In this document: positions 10,935 through 20,588 of the stretch, in pieces
Position numbering within the stretch: the first letter of the stretch is position 1
Layout: each line of letters starts with the position of its first letter
Assembly (NCBI RefSeq): GCF_013426915.1
Contig: NZ_AP023179.1
Location: 1,240,001 to 1,304,000, forward strand
DNA length: 64,000 nt
Direction: 5' to 3'
Source of the DNA: Paraburkholderia sp. PGU19
GTDB taxonomy: Bacteria > Pseudomonadota > Gammaproteobacteria > Burkholderiales > Burkholderiaceae
Notes under the pieces: generated by a model
The model's input: the letters and a program-made list of their open reading frames with translations, nothing else
Told to the model about the DNA's origin: nothing
Databases searched by the model: none
Program-made: the position numbers and the translations under genes

Positions 10935-11578
10935 CCATGGCTTGGAATCGTGACCAGATGGCCGCGCGCGCGGCGCAGGAACTGCAGGACGGCTTTTACG
11001 TGAACCTCGGCATCGGCCTGCCGACGCTCGTCGCCAACCACGTGCCCGCGGGCATGGAAGTGTGGCTGCAATCGGAAAACGGCCTGCTCGGCATCGGCCC
11101 GTCGCCGTATGAAGAAGAAGTCGACGCCGATCTCATCAACGCCGGCAAGCAGACGGTGACGACGCTGCCCGGTTCGTCGATTTTCTCGTCGGCCGATTCG
11201 TTCGCGATGATCCGCGGCGGCCACATCAACCTGGCCATTCTGGGCGCCATGCAGATCAGCAAGAAGGGCGATCTGGCGAACTGGATGATCCCGGGCAAGA
11301 TGATCAAGGGCATGGGCGGCGCGATGGACCTCGTCGCGGGCGTGAAGAAGGTCGTCGTGCTGATGGAGCACGTCGCGAAGGGCGACCAGCACAAGATTCT
11401 CGAGGAATGCACGCTGCCGCTGACGGGCGTGGGCGTGGTCGACAGGATCATCACCGACCTCGGCGTGATCGATGTGGTCGACGGCGGTCTGAAGCTGGTC
11501 GAACTGGCCGATGGCGTTACCGTCGACGAGATCAAGGCGAAGACGGGCGCGCCGCTCGACACGAGCGCAGTGGGCTGA
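10931..11578 (+). CDS. scoB: 3-oxoacid CoA-transferase subunit B
   Basis: The 215-residue beta subunit has the catalytic glutamate motif [10 protein letters not shown] and [11 protein letters not shown]. The ATG at 10931 overlaps the scoA stop; ATG 10937 is an alternative two codons later. An intrinsic terminator follows at 11631, so scoAB is a two-gene operon. Confidence 0.93.
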   Translation: MTMAWNRDQMAARAAQELQDGFYVNLGIGLPTLVANHVPAGMEVWLQSENGLLGIGPSPYEEEVDADLINAGKQTVTTLPGSSIFSSADSFAMIRGGHINLAILGAMQISKKGDLANWMIPGKMIKGMGGAMDLVAGVKKVVVLMEHVAKGDQHKILEECTLPLTGVGVVDRIITDLGVIDVVDGGLKLVELADGVTVDEIKAKTGAPLDTSAVG

Positions 11579-11630
11579 TTTGCGTCGTCCGGCTTCGCGC
11601 CGGATTGGCTTGACCTGAAGATTGAAGTGA

Positions 11631-11666
11631 AGCGGGTGCGATGCAGGTCGCGCCCGCTTTTTCTTT
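11631..11666 (+). terminator. Intrinsic terminator of scoAB
   Basis: A 10-bp stem (AGCGGGTGCG / CGCGCCCGCT, one G-T pair) is followed by TTTTTCTTTT. Confidence 0.85.
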
Positions 11667-11786
11667 TGTGTTTTGTGCTTTTGTCCTATGCCGTTTGACC
11701 GATGAGCGATCAAGGCGAAGCGGTTTAGAATCGATCGTGTTCGGTGCGCCTTTGCACGCTGCCTTATTTCGATCGAGGGAATCCTG

Positions 11787-12707
11787 ATGACCGCCACGCC
11801 TGTCGCCGTTTCGTCCGCAATCGATTCCGCCGTGCCTCGTCAACGTTATGTGCAATGCGCGAGTCCAGCGGGCCTGCATCGCATCGCGTACACCGAATGG
11901 GGCGCACCCGACAACCCACGCGTGCTGGTCTGCGTGCATGGTCTCACGCGCTCGGGGCGTGACTTCGACCGGGTCGCGGCGGCGTTGTCGTCGGTGTATC
12001 GCGTGGTGTGTCCTGACGTGGTCGGGCGCGGCTTGTCGTCGTGGCTTGCCAATCCCGCCTACTACGCGATTCCGCAGTATGTCGGCGATATGGTCACGCT
12101 CGTCGCGCGGCTTGGCGTGGAGTCGGTGGACTGGTTCGGTACGTCGATGGGTGGACTGATCGGCATGGCCTTCGCCGGGCTGAAGGACTCGCCCATTCGA
12201 AAGATGATCGTCAATGACGTCGGCCCGCATGTCGAGCCGGTCGCGCTCGAGCGTATCGGCAGCTACCTGGGGCAACTGGTGTCGTTCGCCACGCAGCAGG
12301 AAGCGATCGATCATGCCGCGTTGCTCGCGCAATCGTTCGGTCCGTTGACGCCGGAAGAATGGCGCGAGATCAATTCTCCGCTCGTGCACGAGCGTGACGG
12401 CGCGTGGCGCTTTCGCTATGACCCGCGCATCGCAGAGCCGTTCACGAAGACCACGCCCGAACTGACAGCGCTCGGGGAGGCTGCGCTGTGGCAGTCGTTT
12501 GCGGCGATCGCGGGCCCCGTGCTCGTGGTGCGGGGCGAGCAATCGGATCTGCTGTCGCGCGAAACCGTCGCGCAGATGATCGAGAAGGGACGCAATGTGT
12601 CGAGCGTCGAAATCCCCGGTGTGGGCCATGCGCCAGCCTTTCTCTCCCCTGATCAGATCGATATCGTGAAACGGTTCTTTATCGGGGACGGCGCTGACGC
12701 GTCATAA
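11787..12707 (+). CDS. Alpha/beta-fold hydrolase
   Basis: The 306-residue protein has the oxyanion-hole motif CVHGLTRSG near residue 52, the nucleophile elbow GTSMGG (Ser), and a late VGHAPAF segment supplying the catalytic His. It resembles esterase/lipase-type hydrolases; the substrate is unknown. It is followed after about 100 bp by the RidA-like gene. Confidence 0.8.
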   Translation: MTATPVAVSSAIDSAVPRQRYVQCASPAGLHRIAYTEWGAPDNPRVLVCVHGLTRSGRDFDRVAAALSSVYRVVCPDVVGRGLSSWLANPAYYAIPQYVGDMVTLVARLGVESVDWFGTSMGGLIGMAFAGLKDSPIRKMIVNDVGPHVEPVALERIGSYLGQLVSFATQQEAIDHAALLAQSFGPLTPEEWREINSPLVHERDGAWRFRYDPRIAEPFTKTTPELTALGEAALWQSFAAIAGPVLVVRGEQSDLLSRETVAQMIEKGRNVSSVEIPGVGHAPAFLSPDQIDIVKRFFIGDGADAS

Positions 12708-12813
12708 TATGAGATTGGCGCGGCGTCGCTGACCGGTCTCGAGGGATCGGAGTGCACGCAAAACGCATGGCCGCGCAGCGTCGTTTTTTCATTCTCAACG
12801 GACAGGACATTTC

Positions 12814-13167
12814 ATGGCAGTCATTCGTCATCACGTCGGCAAGCGTCTTTCGGAAACCGCCGTGCACAACGGCACGGTCTATCTTGCTGGCCAGATCGCC
12901 GAGGACACCGATCAGGACATCGTCGGTCAAACGCGCGAAGTGCTGGGCCACATCGACCGTCTGCTCGGTGAAGTCAACAGCGACAAGTCGCTGCTGCTGT
13001 CGGTGCAGATATACATATCGGACATGGTGCATTTTGCCGGCATGAACGCGGCGTGGGACGAATGGGTCGCGCAAGGCAATACGCCGCCGCGCGCAACGGT
13101 CGAGGCGAAGCTCGCCAACCCGAAGTGCCTCGTCGAAGTGGTCGTCGTCGCCGCGCAGCGCAGCTAA
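12814..13167 (+). CDS. RidA/YjgF-family protein
   Basis: The 117-residue single-domain protein has YLAGQIAEDTDQDIVGQT and PPRATVEAKLANP, characteristic of the RidA superfamily. RidA proteins hydrolyse reactive enamine/imine intermediates; this copy appears to be one of the non-archetypal RidA subgroups, so exact activity is uncertain. It lies just upstream of relA. Confidence 0.82.
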   Translation: MAVIRHHVGKRLSETAVHNGTVYLAGQIAEDTDQDIVGQTREVLGHIDRLLGEVNSDKSLLLSVQIYISDMVHFAGMNAAWDEWVAQGNTPPRATVEAKLANPKCLVEVVVVAAQRS

Positions 13168-13225
13168 GCCAGCCATCACGTCTCAAGCATTCGCCTGACC
13201 GCCCGCGTGTGCCGCGGGCCGCCGC

Positions 13226-15469
13226 ATGATGAACACCGACACCGTCACGACCGCTCCGAACCCAACGCCGTCTTTCGACGACGCACTCGCGTTCGTGCGC
13301 GAGCACGCGGGCGATGCGCGCCTGTCGTCGGGCGAGTCGCTCGCCGACCATGCCGCGGGCACGGCCGCCATCATGCGCACGCTGAACGTCGATCCGCCTG
13401 CAGTGCTGGCGGCGGCGTTGTTCTCGCTGACGCCGCATCTGGCGAACCCCGAGCAGACCATCGCCGACAACTTCGGCGAGGAAGTCGCGCAACTGGTCGG
13501 CGACGTGCGCAAGCTGTTGCGGCTCGGCACCGTGAGCATGCGCGCGGCGCAGAACGCGATGCCCGAAGCGGGCCGCGATGCGCAGGCCGCGCGCCGCGCG
13601 CAGGTCGAGGCGCTGCGCAAGATGCTGCTCGCGTTCGCGCAGGACATCCGCGTCGTGCTGATCCGGCTCGCTTCGCGGCTGCAATCGCTGCGCTATTACG
13701 CTGCGGCGAAGCTCACGCCTACGCCGGACGTGCCGCGCGAGACGCTCGATATCTACGCGCCGCTCGCAAACCGGCTCGGCATCTGGCAATTGAAGTGGGA
13801 ACTCGAAGACCTCGCGTTTCGCTTCGAGGAGCCGCAAACCTACAAGCGGATCGCGAAGCTGCTCGACGAGAAGCGCGTCGAGCGCGAAACCTATGTGGCC
13901 GAGGCGATCGCGCAACTGCAACAGGAGCTGGCTGCTGCGCATATCAACGCCGAGGTGAGCGGCCGGCCAAAGCATATCTACAGCATCTGGCGCAAGATGC
14001 GTGGCAAGGAACTCGACTTTTCCGAGCTGTACGACGTGCGCGCGTTTCGCGTCATCGTGCCGGACATCAAGGATTGCTACACGGTGCTCGGCATCGTGCA
14101 CAACCTGTGGCAGCCAGTGCCGAGGGAATTCGACGACTACATTTCGCGGCCCAAGCCGAACGGCTACAAGTCGCTGCATACGGTCGTGATCGGCGATGAC
14201 GGCCGCGCATTCGAAGTGCAGATCCGCACGCAGGAAATGCATCAGTTCGCCGAGTATGGCGTGGCCGCGCACTGGCGTTACAAGGAAGCGGGCACGCGCG
14301 GGTACGGCGGCCAGTTCAGCGCCAACGAGAAGTACGACGAGAAGATCGCCTGGCTGCGTCAACTGCTTGCGTGGAAGGACGATGTGTCCGAAGGCAAGCC
14401 CGGTGAAAAGGGCGCTGCCCGACCGTGGGAGCAACTGCGCCAGGCGACGCTCGACGACGACCATATCTACACGCTCACGCCGCAGGCGCGCGTGATTCCG
14501 CTGCCGCAAGGCGCAACACCGCTCGATTTTGCGTATCACCTGCATAGCGAGCTGGGACATCGTTGCCGCGGCGCGCGGGTCGACGGCGCGATGGTGCCGT
14601 TGAATACGCCGTTGCAGAACGGGCAGACGGTCGAGATCATCGCGGTGAAAGAGGGTGGTCCGTCGCGCGACTGGCTCAATCCGAATCTTGGCTATCTGCA
14701 AAGCAACCGCGCGCGCCAGAAGGTGCGTGCGTGGTTCAATGCGGTCGAAGTGCAGGAGAACATCGCAACGGGGCGCGCGATGGTCGAAAAGACCTTGCAG
14801 CGCGAAGGCAAGACGTCGGTCAATCTCGATCAGCTTGCTGCAAAGCTCGGTTTCAAGTCCACCGACGATCTGTTCTCGGTGGTCGGCAAGGAAGAGTTCA
14901 GCTTGCGGCTCGTCGAGCAGGCGCTGAACGATGCGCCGCCCGCCGAGCCCGTCGTCGAAGCGCCCGAGCAGTTCGAGAAACGCAGCAGCGGCGCGAGCGT
15001 CGCGCATGGCGCGTCGACGGGTGTGCTCGTCGTCGGTGTGGATGCGTTGCTTACGCAGCTCGCGCGCTGCTGCCGCCCGGCGCCGCCCGACGACATCGCG
15101 GGCTTCGTCACGCGTGGCAAGGGCATGTCGATACATCGCAGCGATTGCCCGACGTTCCTGCGGATGGCGGAGCGCGCGCCGGAACGCGTGCTGCAAACGG
15201 CCTGGTCCGCGGACGTGATGAGCGGGCGTGGCAAGTCGGTCTATCCCGTCGATCTCTCGATCGAAGCCACCGACCGGCAAGGTCTGCTGCGCGATATCTC
15301 CGAAGTGTTCGCGCGCGAGAAGATGAACGTGGTCGGCGTCAAGACGCAATCGCGGCGCAACGCTGCATTCATGCAGTTCACGGTGGAAGTATCAAGCGCG
15401 GCGCAGATCCAGCGCGCGTGCGCGATGTTGGGCGAAGTGGCGGGCGTCGTCAGGGCCACGCGCAAGTGA
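13226..15469 (+). CDS. relA: (p)ppGpp synthetase RelA
   Basis: The 747-residue protein has the full RelA domain order: degenerate HD hydrolase region, synthetase (SGRPKHIYSIWRKM, NGYKSLHTVV), TGS (YTLTPQARVIPLPQGATPLD), zinc-finger/CC region (LARCCRPAPPDDIAGF) and C-terminal ACT. The HD region reads AALFSLTPHL where hydrolase-competent Rel/SpoT has HD, so hydrolysis is probably lost. The synthetase carries the EFDD motif (residues about 301-304), the EXDD class of monofunctional RelA. It makes (p)ppGpp on stalled ribosomes. ATG 13229 is an alternative start. Confidence 0.94.
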   Translation: MMNTDTVTTAPNPTPSFDDALAFVREHAGDARLSSGESLADHAAGTAAIMRTLNVDPPAVLAAALFSLTPHLANPEQTIADNFGEEVAQLVGDVRKLLRLGTVSMRAAQNAMPEAGRDAQAARRAQVEALRKMLLAFAQDIRVVLIRLASRLQSLRYYAAAKLTPTPDVPRETLDIYAPLANRLGIWQLKWELEDLAFRFEEPQTYKRIAKLLDEKRVERETYVAEAIAQLQQELAAAHINAEVSGRPKHIYSIWRKMRGKELDFSELYDVRAFRVIVPDIKDCYTVLGIVHNLWQPVPREFDDYISRPKPNGYKSLHTVVIGDDGRAFEVQIRTQEMHQFAEYGVAAHWRYKEAGTRGYGGQFSANEKYDEKIAWLRQLLAWKDDVSEGKPGEKGAARPWEQLRQATLDDDHIYTLTPQARVIPLPQGATPLDFAYHLHSELGHRCRGARVDGAMVPLNTPLQNGQTVEIIAVKEGGPSRDWLNPNLGYLQSNRARQKVRAWFNAVEVQENIATGRAMVEKTLQREGKTSVNLDQLAAKLGFKSTDDLFSVVGKEEFSLRLVEQALNDAPPAEPVVEAPEQFEKRSSGASVAHGASTGVLVVGVDALLTQLARCCRPAPPDDIAGFVTRGKGMSIHRSDCPTFLRMAERAPERVLQTAWSADVMSGRGKSVYPVDLSIEATDRQGLLRDISEVFAREKMNVVGVKTQSRRNAAFMQFTVEVSSAAQIQRACAMLGEVAGVVRATRK

Positions 15470-15567
15470 TGATGTTGGCCTTGCGCGAAGCCGGCATTTG
15501 GATTTTGATGTCACCGCATAAAAATGCTTGCCAACTTTCTCTACGCTCCATATAATCTCGTTTCTCT

Positions 15568-15644
15568 AGGCTCGTAGCTCAGCTGGTTAGAGCACCACCT
15601 TGACATGGTGGGGGTCGTTGGTTCGAGTCCAATCGAGCCTACCA
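15568..15644 (+). tRNA. tRNA-Val(GAC)
   Basis: A 77-nt cloverleaf including encoded CCA. The acceptor stem AGGCTCG pairs with CGAGCCT, the anticodon stem CCACC/GGTGG holds loop TTGACAT (anticodon GAC), and the T-loop is TTCGAGT. Confidence 0.96.
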
Positions 15645-15829
15645 ACGAATCTGAAACTTCGGCTTGCCGATGTTTCGCAAACGCAAGTAGCAATGAGCGC
15701 TTCGGCGTAAATGGCGAACCAAGCGAACATGGTTATGACACCGCGAACGTTGACCGGAACTGTTTCGGAGCGACGCTAGTCGAGGACCACTTTCGCCCTT
15801 GTTGTTTGCAGCAGTCTTGCAGAAATGTG

Positions 15830-15866
15830 AATGCGGCCCCTCGAAAGCGGGGCCGCATTTTTTTTG
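15830..15866 (+). terminator. Strong intrinsic terminator between tRNA-Val and thrS
   Basis: An 11-bp perfect stem (AATGCGGCCCC / GGGGCCGCATT) is followed by eight T. It ends the tRNA-Val transcript or acts as a leader terminator for the thrS operon; the 190 bp in front show no obvious T-box. Confidence 0.85.
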
Positions 15867-15927
15867 TCGCGCTTTTGGTCTTTAAGTCTTGTTGCCTGTG
15901 CCGCCGGCCGGCATTACGGAGAACGCA

Positions 15928-17835
15928 ATGGTTTCGATACGACTGCCCGATGGTTCTGTTCGACAGTACGAGCATCCCGTGACCGTCGCCGAAGTGGCGG
16001 CCTCGATCGGCCCCGGTCTCGCGAAGGCGGCGCTTGGTGGCAAGATCGACGGTGAACTGGTCGATACGTCCACGCTGATCGATCGCGATGTTTCGCTCGC
16101 GATCGTCACGGACAAGGACGCCGATGGCCTCGACATCATTCGCCACTCGACGGCGCATTTGCTCGCGTACGCGGTGAAGGATCTCTTTCCCGAGGCGCAG
16201 GTGACGATCGGGCCGGTGATCGACAACGGCTTCTACTACGACTTCTCGTATAGCCGTCCTTTCACGCCCGAAGATCTCGAGAAGATCGAAAAGCGCATGC
16301 AGGAGCTCGCGAAGAAGGACGAGCCGGTGTCGCGCCGCGTAGTGTCGCGCGATGAAGCGGTCGAGTACTTCAAGAGCATCGGCGAAAAGTACAAGGCTGA
16401 GATCATCGAATCGATTCCCGCCAGCGATGAGATCAAGCTGTACTCTCACGGTGGCTTCACGGACCTGTGCCGCGGCCCGCACGTCCCGTCGACGGGCAAG
16501 CTGAAGGTCTTCAAGCTGATGAAGCTCGCAGGTGCGTACTGGCGCGGCGACTCGAAGAATGAGCAGTTGCAGCGTATCTACGGCACGGCCTGGACGAAAA
16601 AGGAAGACCAGGACGCGTATCTGCACATGCTCGAAGAGGCGGAAAAGCGCGACCACCGCAAGCTCGGCAAGCAGCTCGACCTGTTTCACATGCAGGACGA
16701 GTCGCCGGGTATGGTGTTCTGGCATCCGCGCGGCTGGACGTTGTGGCAGCAGGTCGAGCAATACATGCGCCGTCGCGTGAACGACGCGGGCTATCTCGAG
16801 ATCAAGACGCCGATGATCATGGACCGCTCGCTGTGGGAAGCGTCCGGTCACTGGCAGAACTATCGTGAAAACATGTTCACGACGGAGTCGGAAAAGCGCG
16901 ACTACGCGATCAAGCCGATGAACTGCCCGGGTCACGTGCAGGTGTTCAATCATGGCCTGCGTTCGTACCGCGATCTGCCGCTGCGTTATGCGGAGTTCGG
17001 CTCGTGCCATCGGAATGAATCGTCGGGCGCGCTGCACGGCCTGATGCGTGTGCGCGGCTTCGTCCAGGACGATGCGCATATTTTCTGTACCGAGGACCAG
17101 TTCATCAGCGAATCGATCGCGTTCAATACGCTGGCGATGAGCGTCTATAAGGATTTCGGCTTCGACAACGTCGAGATCAAGCTGTCGCTGCGTCCTGACG
17201 CGCGCGCGGGTACGGATGAAACGTGGGATCGCGCCGAGCAGGGTCTGCGTGACGCGCTGACGGCGTGCGGCGTGAGCTGGGAAGAATTGCCGGGCGAGGG
17301 CGCGTTCTACGGTCCGAAGGTCGAATATCACATCAAGGATGCGCTCGGCCGTTCGTGGCAGTGCGGCACGCTTCAGCTCGACATGGTGCTCCCTGAGCGC
17401 CTCGGCGCCGAGTACGTGGCGGAGGACAATAGCCGCCGCCGCCCGATCATGCTGCACCGGGCAATCGTCGGATCAATGGAACGTTTCCTCGGCATTCTGA
17501 TCGAGCACCATGCCGGTGCAATGCCTGCCTGGCTGGCGCCGATGCAGGTCGTCGTGATGAATATCGCGGAAAGTCAGGCGGAATACGCACAATCTCTGGC
17601 CCAATCGTTGCAAAAACAAGGGGTTAGAGTGGAGGCCGATTTGCGCAACGAGAAGATTAGCTATAAAATACGCGAGCACACGCTTGAAAAGGTGCCGTAT
17701 CTGCTGGTCGTCGGCGATAAGGAGCGTGATGCACAAACGGTAGCCGTGCGTGCCCGTGGCGGTGTCGATCTGGGCGTGATGTCCCTCGATGCCTTCAGCG
17801 AGCGTCTGCGCCAGGACGTGCAGACGTTCAAGTAA
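15928..17835 (+). CDS. thrS: Threonine-tRNA ligase
   Basis: The 635-residue class II synthetase has an N-terminal TGS domain ([20 protein letters not shown]), the editing domain ([20 protein letters not shown]), and the catalytic core with [22 protein letters not shown] and [11 protein letters not shown] (class II motif 3). A C-terminal anticodon-binding domain follows. The start at 15928 has GGAGAA upstream. It heads the thrS-infC-rpmI-rplT-pheST cluster. Confidence 0.97.
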   Translation: MVSIRLPDGSVRQYEHPVTVAEVAASIGPGLAKAALGGKIDGELVDTSTLIDRDVSLAIVTDKDADGLDIIRHSTAHLLAYAVKDLFPEAQVTIGPVIDNGFYYDFSYSRPFTPEDLEKIEKRMQELAKKDEPVSRRVVSRDEAVEYFKSIGEKYKAEIIESIPASDEIKLYSHGGFTDLCRGPHVPSTGKLKVFKLMKLAGAYWRGDSKNEQLQRIYGTAWTKKEDQDAYLHMLEEAEKRDHRKLGKQLDLFHMQDESPGMVFWHPRGWTLWQQVEQYMRRRVNDAGYLEIKTPMIMDRSLWEASGHWQNYRENMFTTESEKRDYAIKPMNCPGHVQVFNHGLRSYRDLPLRYAEFGSCHRNESSGALHGLMRVRGFVQDDAHIFCTEDQFISESIAFNTLAMSVYKDFGFDNVEIKLSLRPDARAGTDETWDRAEQGLRDALTACGVSWEELPGEGAFYGPKVEYHIKDALGRSWQCGTLQLDMVLPERLGAEYVAEDNSRRRPIMLHRAIVGSMERFLGILIEHHAGAMPAWLAPMQVVVMNIAESQAEYAQSLAQSLQKQGVRVEADLRNEKISYKIREHTLEKVPYLLVVGDKERDAQTVAVRARGGVDLGVMSLDAFSERLRQDVQTFK

Positions 17836-17883
17836 CCACCAGGCAGCGCGGCTCGTTTTTTTAATTTTTAGAGGAAACGTAAC

Positions 17884-18408
17884 ATCGCTACTGATAAGTC
17901 GTCGCATCGCATCAACGGTGAAATTACAGCACCCGAGGTGCGTCTGGTCGGGATCGACAACGAACCGCTCGGCATCGTAAAACTGGCTGATGCTTTCCGC
18001 CTGTCGGAACAGCAGGACGTGGACCTGGTTGAAATCGCGCCGCAAGCGGTTCCGCCCGTCTGCCGCCTGATGGACTACGGCAAGTTCAAGTACCAGGAAG
18101 CGAAGAAGCAGCACGAGGCCAAGCTCAAGCAGAAGGTCATCCAGGTCAAGGAAGTCAAATTCCGGCCGGGTACGGATGACGGTGACTACAACGTCAAACT
18201 GCGCAATCTCGTCCGCTTCCTTGAAGATGGCGACAAGACGAAGATCACGTTGCGTTTCCGTGGCCGCGAAATGGCTCACCAGGAAATCGGCATGCGCATG
18301 CTCGAGCGTCTGCGTACCGATCTGGATGAAGTCGGTCAGGTCGAGCAGATGCCGAAGATGGAAGGCCGCCAGATGATCATGGTGCTGGCGCCGAAGAAAA
18401 AGAAGTAA
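17884..18408 (+). CDS. infC: Translation initiation factor IF-3 (ATC start)
   Basis: The 174-residue protein starts at an ATC codon: an in-frame TAG at 17869 bounds the frame, GAGG lies at 17871-17874, and family conservation ([19 protein letters not shown]) begins right after the ATC. The first ATG-type start in frame (17938) would delete this conserved segment. Non-AUG starts in infC are known to underlie autoregulation, because IF-3 discriminates against them. The protein prevents premature 50S joining and proofreads initiation. The C-terminal domain ends KKKK. Confidence 0.93.
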   Translation: MATDKSSHRINGEITAPEVRLVGIDNEPLGIVKLADAFRLSEQQDVDLVEIAPQAVPPVCRLMDYGKFKYQEAKKQHEAKLKQKVIQVKEVKFRPGTDDGDYNVKLRNLVRFLEDGDKTKITLRFRGREMAHQEIGMRMLERLRTDLDEVGQVEQMPKMEGRQMIMVLAPKKKK

Positions 18409-18659
18409 GCAGACGTTCGCTGCGTATCACAATGTGAGCGATGCGTTTGTTGGAAAGTTTGAGTCGCGCGTCGTCGAAGGCGGCGTGTGCAAGCAGGTTT
18501 CGGAATTCGCTCGCAGCTGTTCAGCGTGCGTTCTTCCTGAAAAGCAGCGGTCAGCAGTTCAGGCCGTCTGCATACCAAGTGGAGTGGGTTTCAAAGGGCG
18601 GATGAGGGCTTTCTGGGCCGACCGCACACCCATATCCATCAAATAATGGAGTAGTTGTC

Positions 18660-18857
18660 ATGCCGAAGATGAAGACCAAGAAGAGCGCTGCAAAGCGCTT
18701 CGTGGTTCGTCCGGGCGGTACCGTCAAGCGCGGTCAAGCCTTCAAGCGCCACATTCTTACCAAGAAGACCACCAAGAACAAGCGTCACCTGCGCGGCGTC
18801 ACGGCAGTTCATGATTCCGATCTGAACTCCGTACGCGCGATGCTGCCGTTCGCCTAA
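18660..18857 (+). CDS. rpmI: 50S ribosomal protein L35
   Basis: The 65-residue, very basic protein starts [14 protein letters not shown], the L35 signature. GGAG precedes the ATG. The 250 bp between infC and rpmI carry no gene and may contain the translational control site that L20 uses in this operon type (inference from E. coli). Confidence 0.96.
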   Translation: MPKMKTKKSAAKRFVVRPGGTVKRGQAFKRHILTKKTTKNKRHLRGVTAVHDSDLNSVRAMLPFA

Positions 18858-18886
18858 CCCTTAACCGACACTCATAGGAGCGAAAC

Positions 18887-19246
18887 ATGCCTCGAGTCAA
18901 ACGTGGGGTTACCGCACGGGCCCGCCACAAGAAGATCATCAACCTGGCCAAGGGTTACCGCGGCCGCCGCAATAACGTCTATCGCATCGCCAAGCAGGCG
19001 GTCATGCGCGCAGGCCAATACGCCTACCGCGATCGCCGCAACAAGAAGCGTGTGTTCCGCGCACTGTGGATCACGCGTATCAACGCGGCGGTGCGTCAGC
19101 ACGACATGACGTACAGCGTGTTCATCAACGGCCTGAAGAAGGCGTCGATCGAACTCGACCGCAAGGTGCTGGCCGACATGGCTGTGTTCGACAAGGCTGC
19201 TTTTGCTGCGATCGTCAAGCAGGTGAAAGCCGCCGTTGCAGCCTGA
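18887..19246 (+). CDS. rplT: 50S ribosomal protein L20
   Basis: The 119-residue protein has [17 protein letters not shown] and [20 protein letters not shown]. It is required early in 50S assembly and represses its own operon in studied bacteria. It lies 29 bp after rpmI. Confidence 0.97.
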
Positions 19247-19301
19247 GTGCGCTGTTAGCATCTAGTACTGCGTGGTTCGTTGCAGCGAACAATCCGGTAG
19301 T

Positions 19302-19350
19302 CTCGGTGACGCTGCAACAAAAACGGGGCTCCTCACCGAGCCCCTTTTTT
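19302..19350 (+). promoter_or_regulatory. Attenuator-like leader before pheS
   Basis: A terminator hairpin (GGGGCTC / GAGCCCC at 19325-19331 and 19338-19344, then TTTTTT) overlaps a perfectly matched alternative pairing: CTCGGTGA at 19302-19309 with TCACCGAG at 19333-19340. A further pair, TTGCAGC near 19280 with GCTGCAA at 19311-19317, encloses the first strand. The structures are mutually exclusive, as in attenuators. No Phe-rich leader peptide is obvious. Confidence 0.6.
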
Positions 19351-19405
19351 GTTGGTCGAGCCAGTTTTACTTCGATTGAATACTGACGTTGAAAAGATGG
19401 GATCA

Positions 19406-20419
19406 ATGGATCTGGACCAGATTGTCGCCGACGCTAAAAGCGCCTTTGAACAAGCCTCCGACGTCACCACGCTCGAAAACGAGAAGGCACGCTTTCTCGG
19501 CAAGTCGGGCGCACTGACGGAACTGTTGAAGGGGCTCGGCAAGCTCGATCCCGAAACGCGCAAGACGGAAGGCGCGCGGATCAACATCGTCAAGCAGCAG
19601 GTCGAAGCCGCGCTGACGGCGCGCCGCCAGGCGCTTGCCGACGCGCTGCTGAACCAGCGCCTCGCTGCCGAAGCCATCGACGTGACCTTGCCCGGCCGCG
19701 GCACGGGCACGGGCAGTCTGCACCCCGTGATGCACACGTGGGAGCGCGTCGAGCAAATCTTCCGCACCATTGGTTTCGACGTGGCCGACGGCCCGGAGAT
19801 CGAAACCGACTGGTACAACTTCACGTCGCTGAACAGCCCGGAAAACCATCCGGCGCGTTCGATGCAGGACACGTTCTACGTCGACGGCAAGGACGCCGAA
19901 GGCCGTCCGCTGCTGCTGCGCACCCACACCAGCCCGATGCAGGTCCGCTACGCGCGCACCAACACGCCGCCTATCAAGGTGATCGTGCCCGGCCGCACGT
20001 ACCGTGTGGACAGCGACGCGACGCACTCGCCGATGTTCAATCAGGTCGAAGGCCTGTGGATCGACGAGAACATCAGCTTCGCTGACCTGAAGGGCGTCTA
20101 TACCGACTTCCTCAAGAAATTCTTCGAGCGCGACGATATTCTCGTGCGCTTCCGTCCGTCGTACTTCCCGTTTACCGAGCCGTCAGCCGAGATCGACATG
20201 ATGTTCGAGCAGGGCAAGAACGCCGGTAAGTGGCTCGAAATTTCGGGCTCGGGCCAGGTTCACCCGACGGTGATCCGCAACATGGGTCTCGACCCCGAGC
20301 GCTATATTGGCTTTGCATTCGGCAGCGGGCTCGAGCGTCTGACGATGCTGCGTTACGGCGTTCAGGACCTGCGTCTGTTCTTTGAAAACGACCTGCGCTT
20401 CCTGCGCCAGTTCGCCTGA
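19406..20419 (+). CDS. pheS: Phenylalanine-tRNA ligase alpha subunit
   Basis: The 337-residue protein has an N-terminal coiled-coil ([16 protein letters not shown]) and the class II catalytic core ([38 protein letters not shown]). It forms an alpha2beta2 enzyme with PheT. ATG 19406 is chosen over 19397 because the family begins MDLD. Confidence 0.96.
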   Translation: MDLDQIVADAKSAFEQASDVTTLENEKARFLGKSGALTELLKGLGKLDPETRKTEGARINIVKQQVEAALTARRQALADALLNQRLAAEAIDVTLPGRGTGTGSLHPVMHTWERVEQIFRTIGFDVADGPEIETDWYNFTSLNSPENHPARSMQDTFYVDGKDAEGRPLLLRTHTSPMQVRYARTNTPPIKVIVPGRTYRVDSDATHSPMFNQVEGLWIDENISFADLKGVYTDFLKKFFERDDILVRFRPSYFPFTEPSAEIDMMFEQGKNAGKWLEISGSGQVHPTVIRNMGLDPERYIGFAFGSGLERLTMLRYGVQDLRLFFENDLRFLRQFA

Positions 20420-20588
20420 GGCGAGCCAAAGCGTAGAGCGCGAGCCAACAGGCTTTAAACACGCGACGAGAGCGGCACGGCATTCGGCAACCTGAGTGCC
20501 ACGCCGCAAACAGCGCCTCCGGCTTGGTGCCGACATTGTCGACATACTGGCCGGATGCGGACACAACCTGTTTAGAACGTACAGAACC

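Noticed and set aside
12974..15349. 791-codon minus-strand open frame opposite relA
   Set aside because: Antisense shadow; relA motifs are complete on the plus strand.
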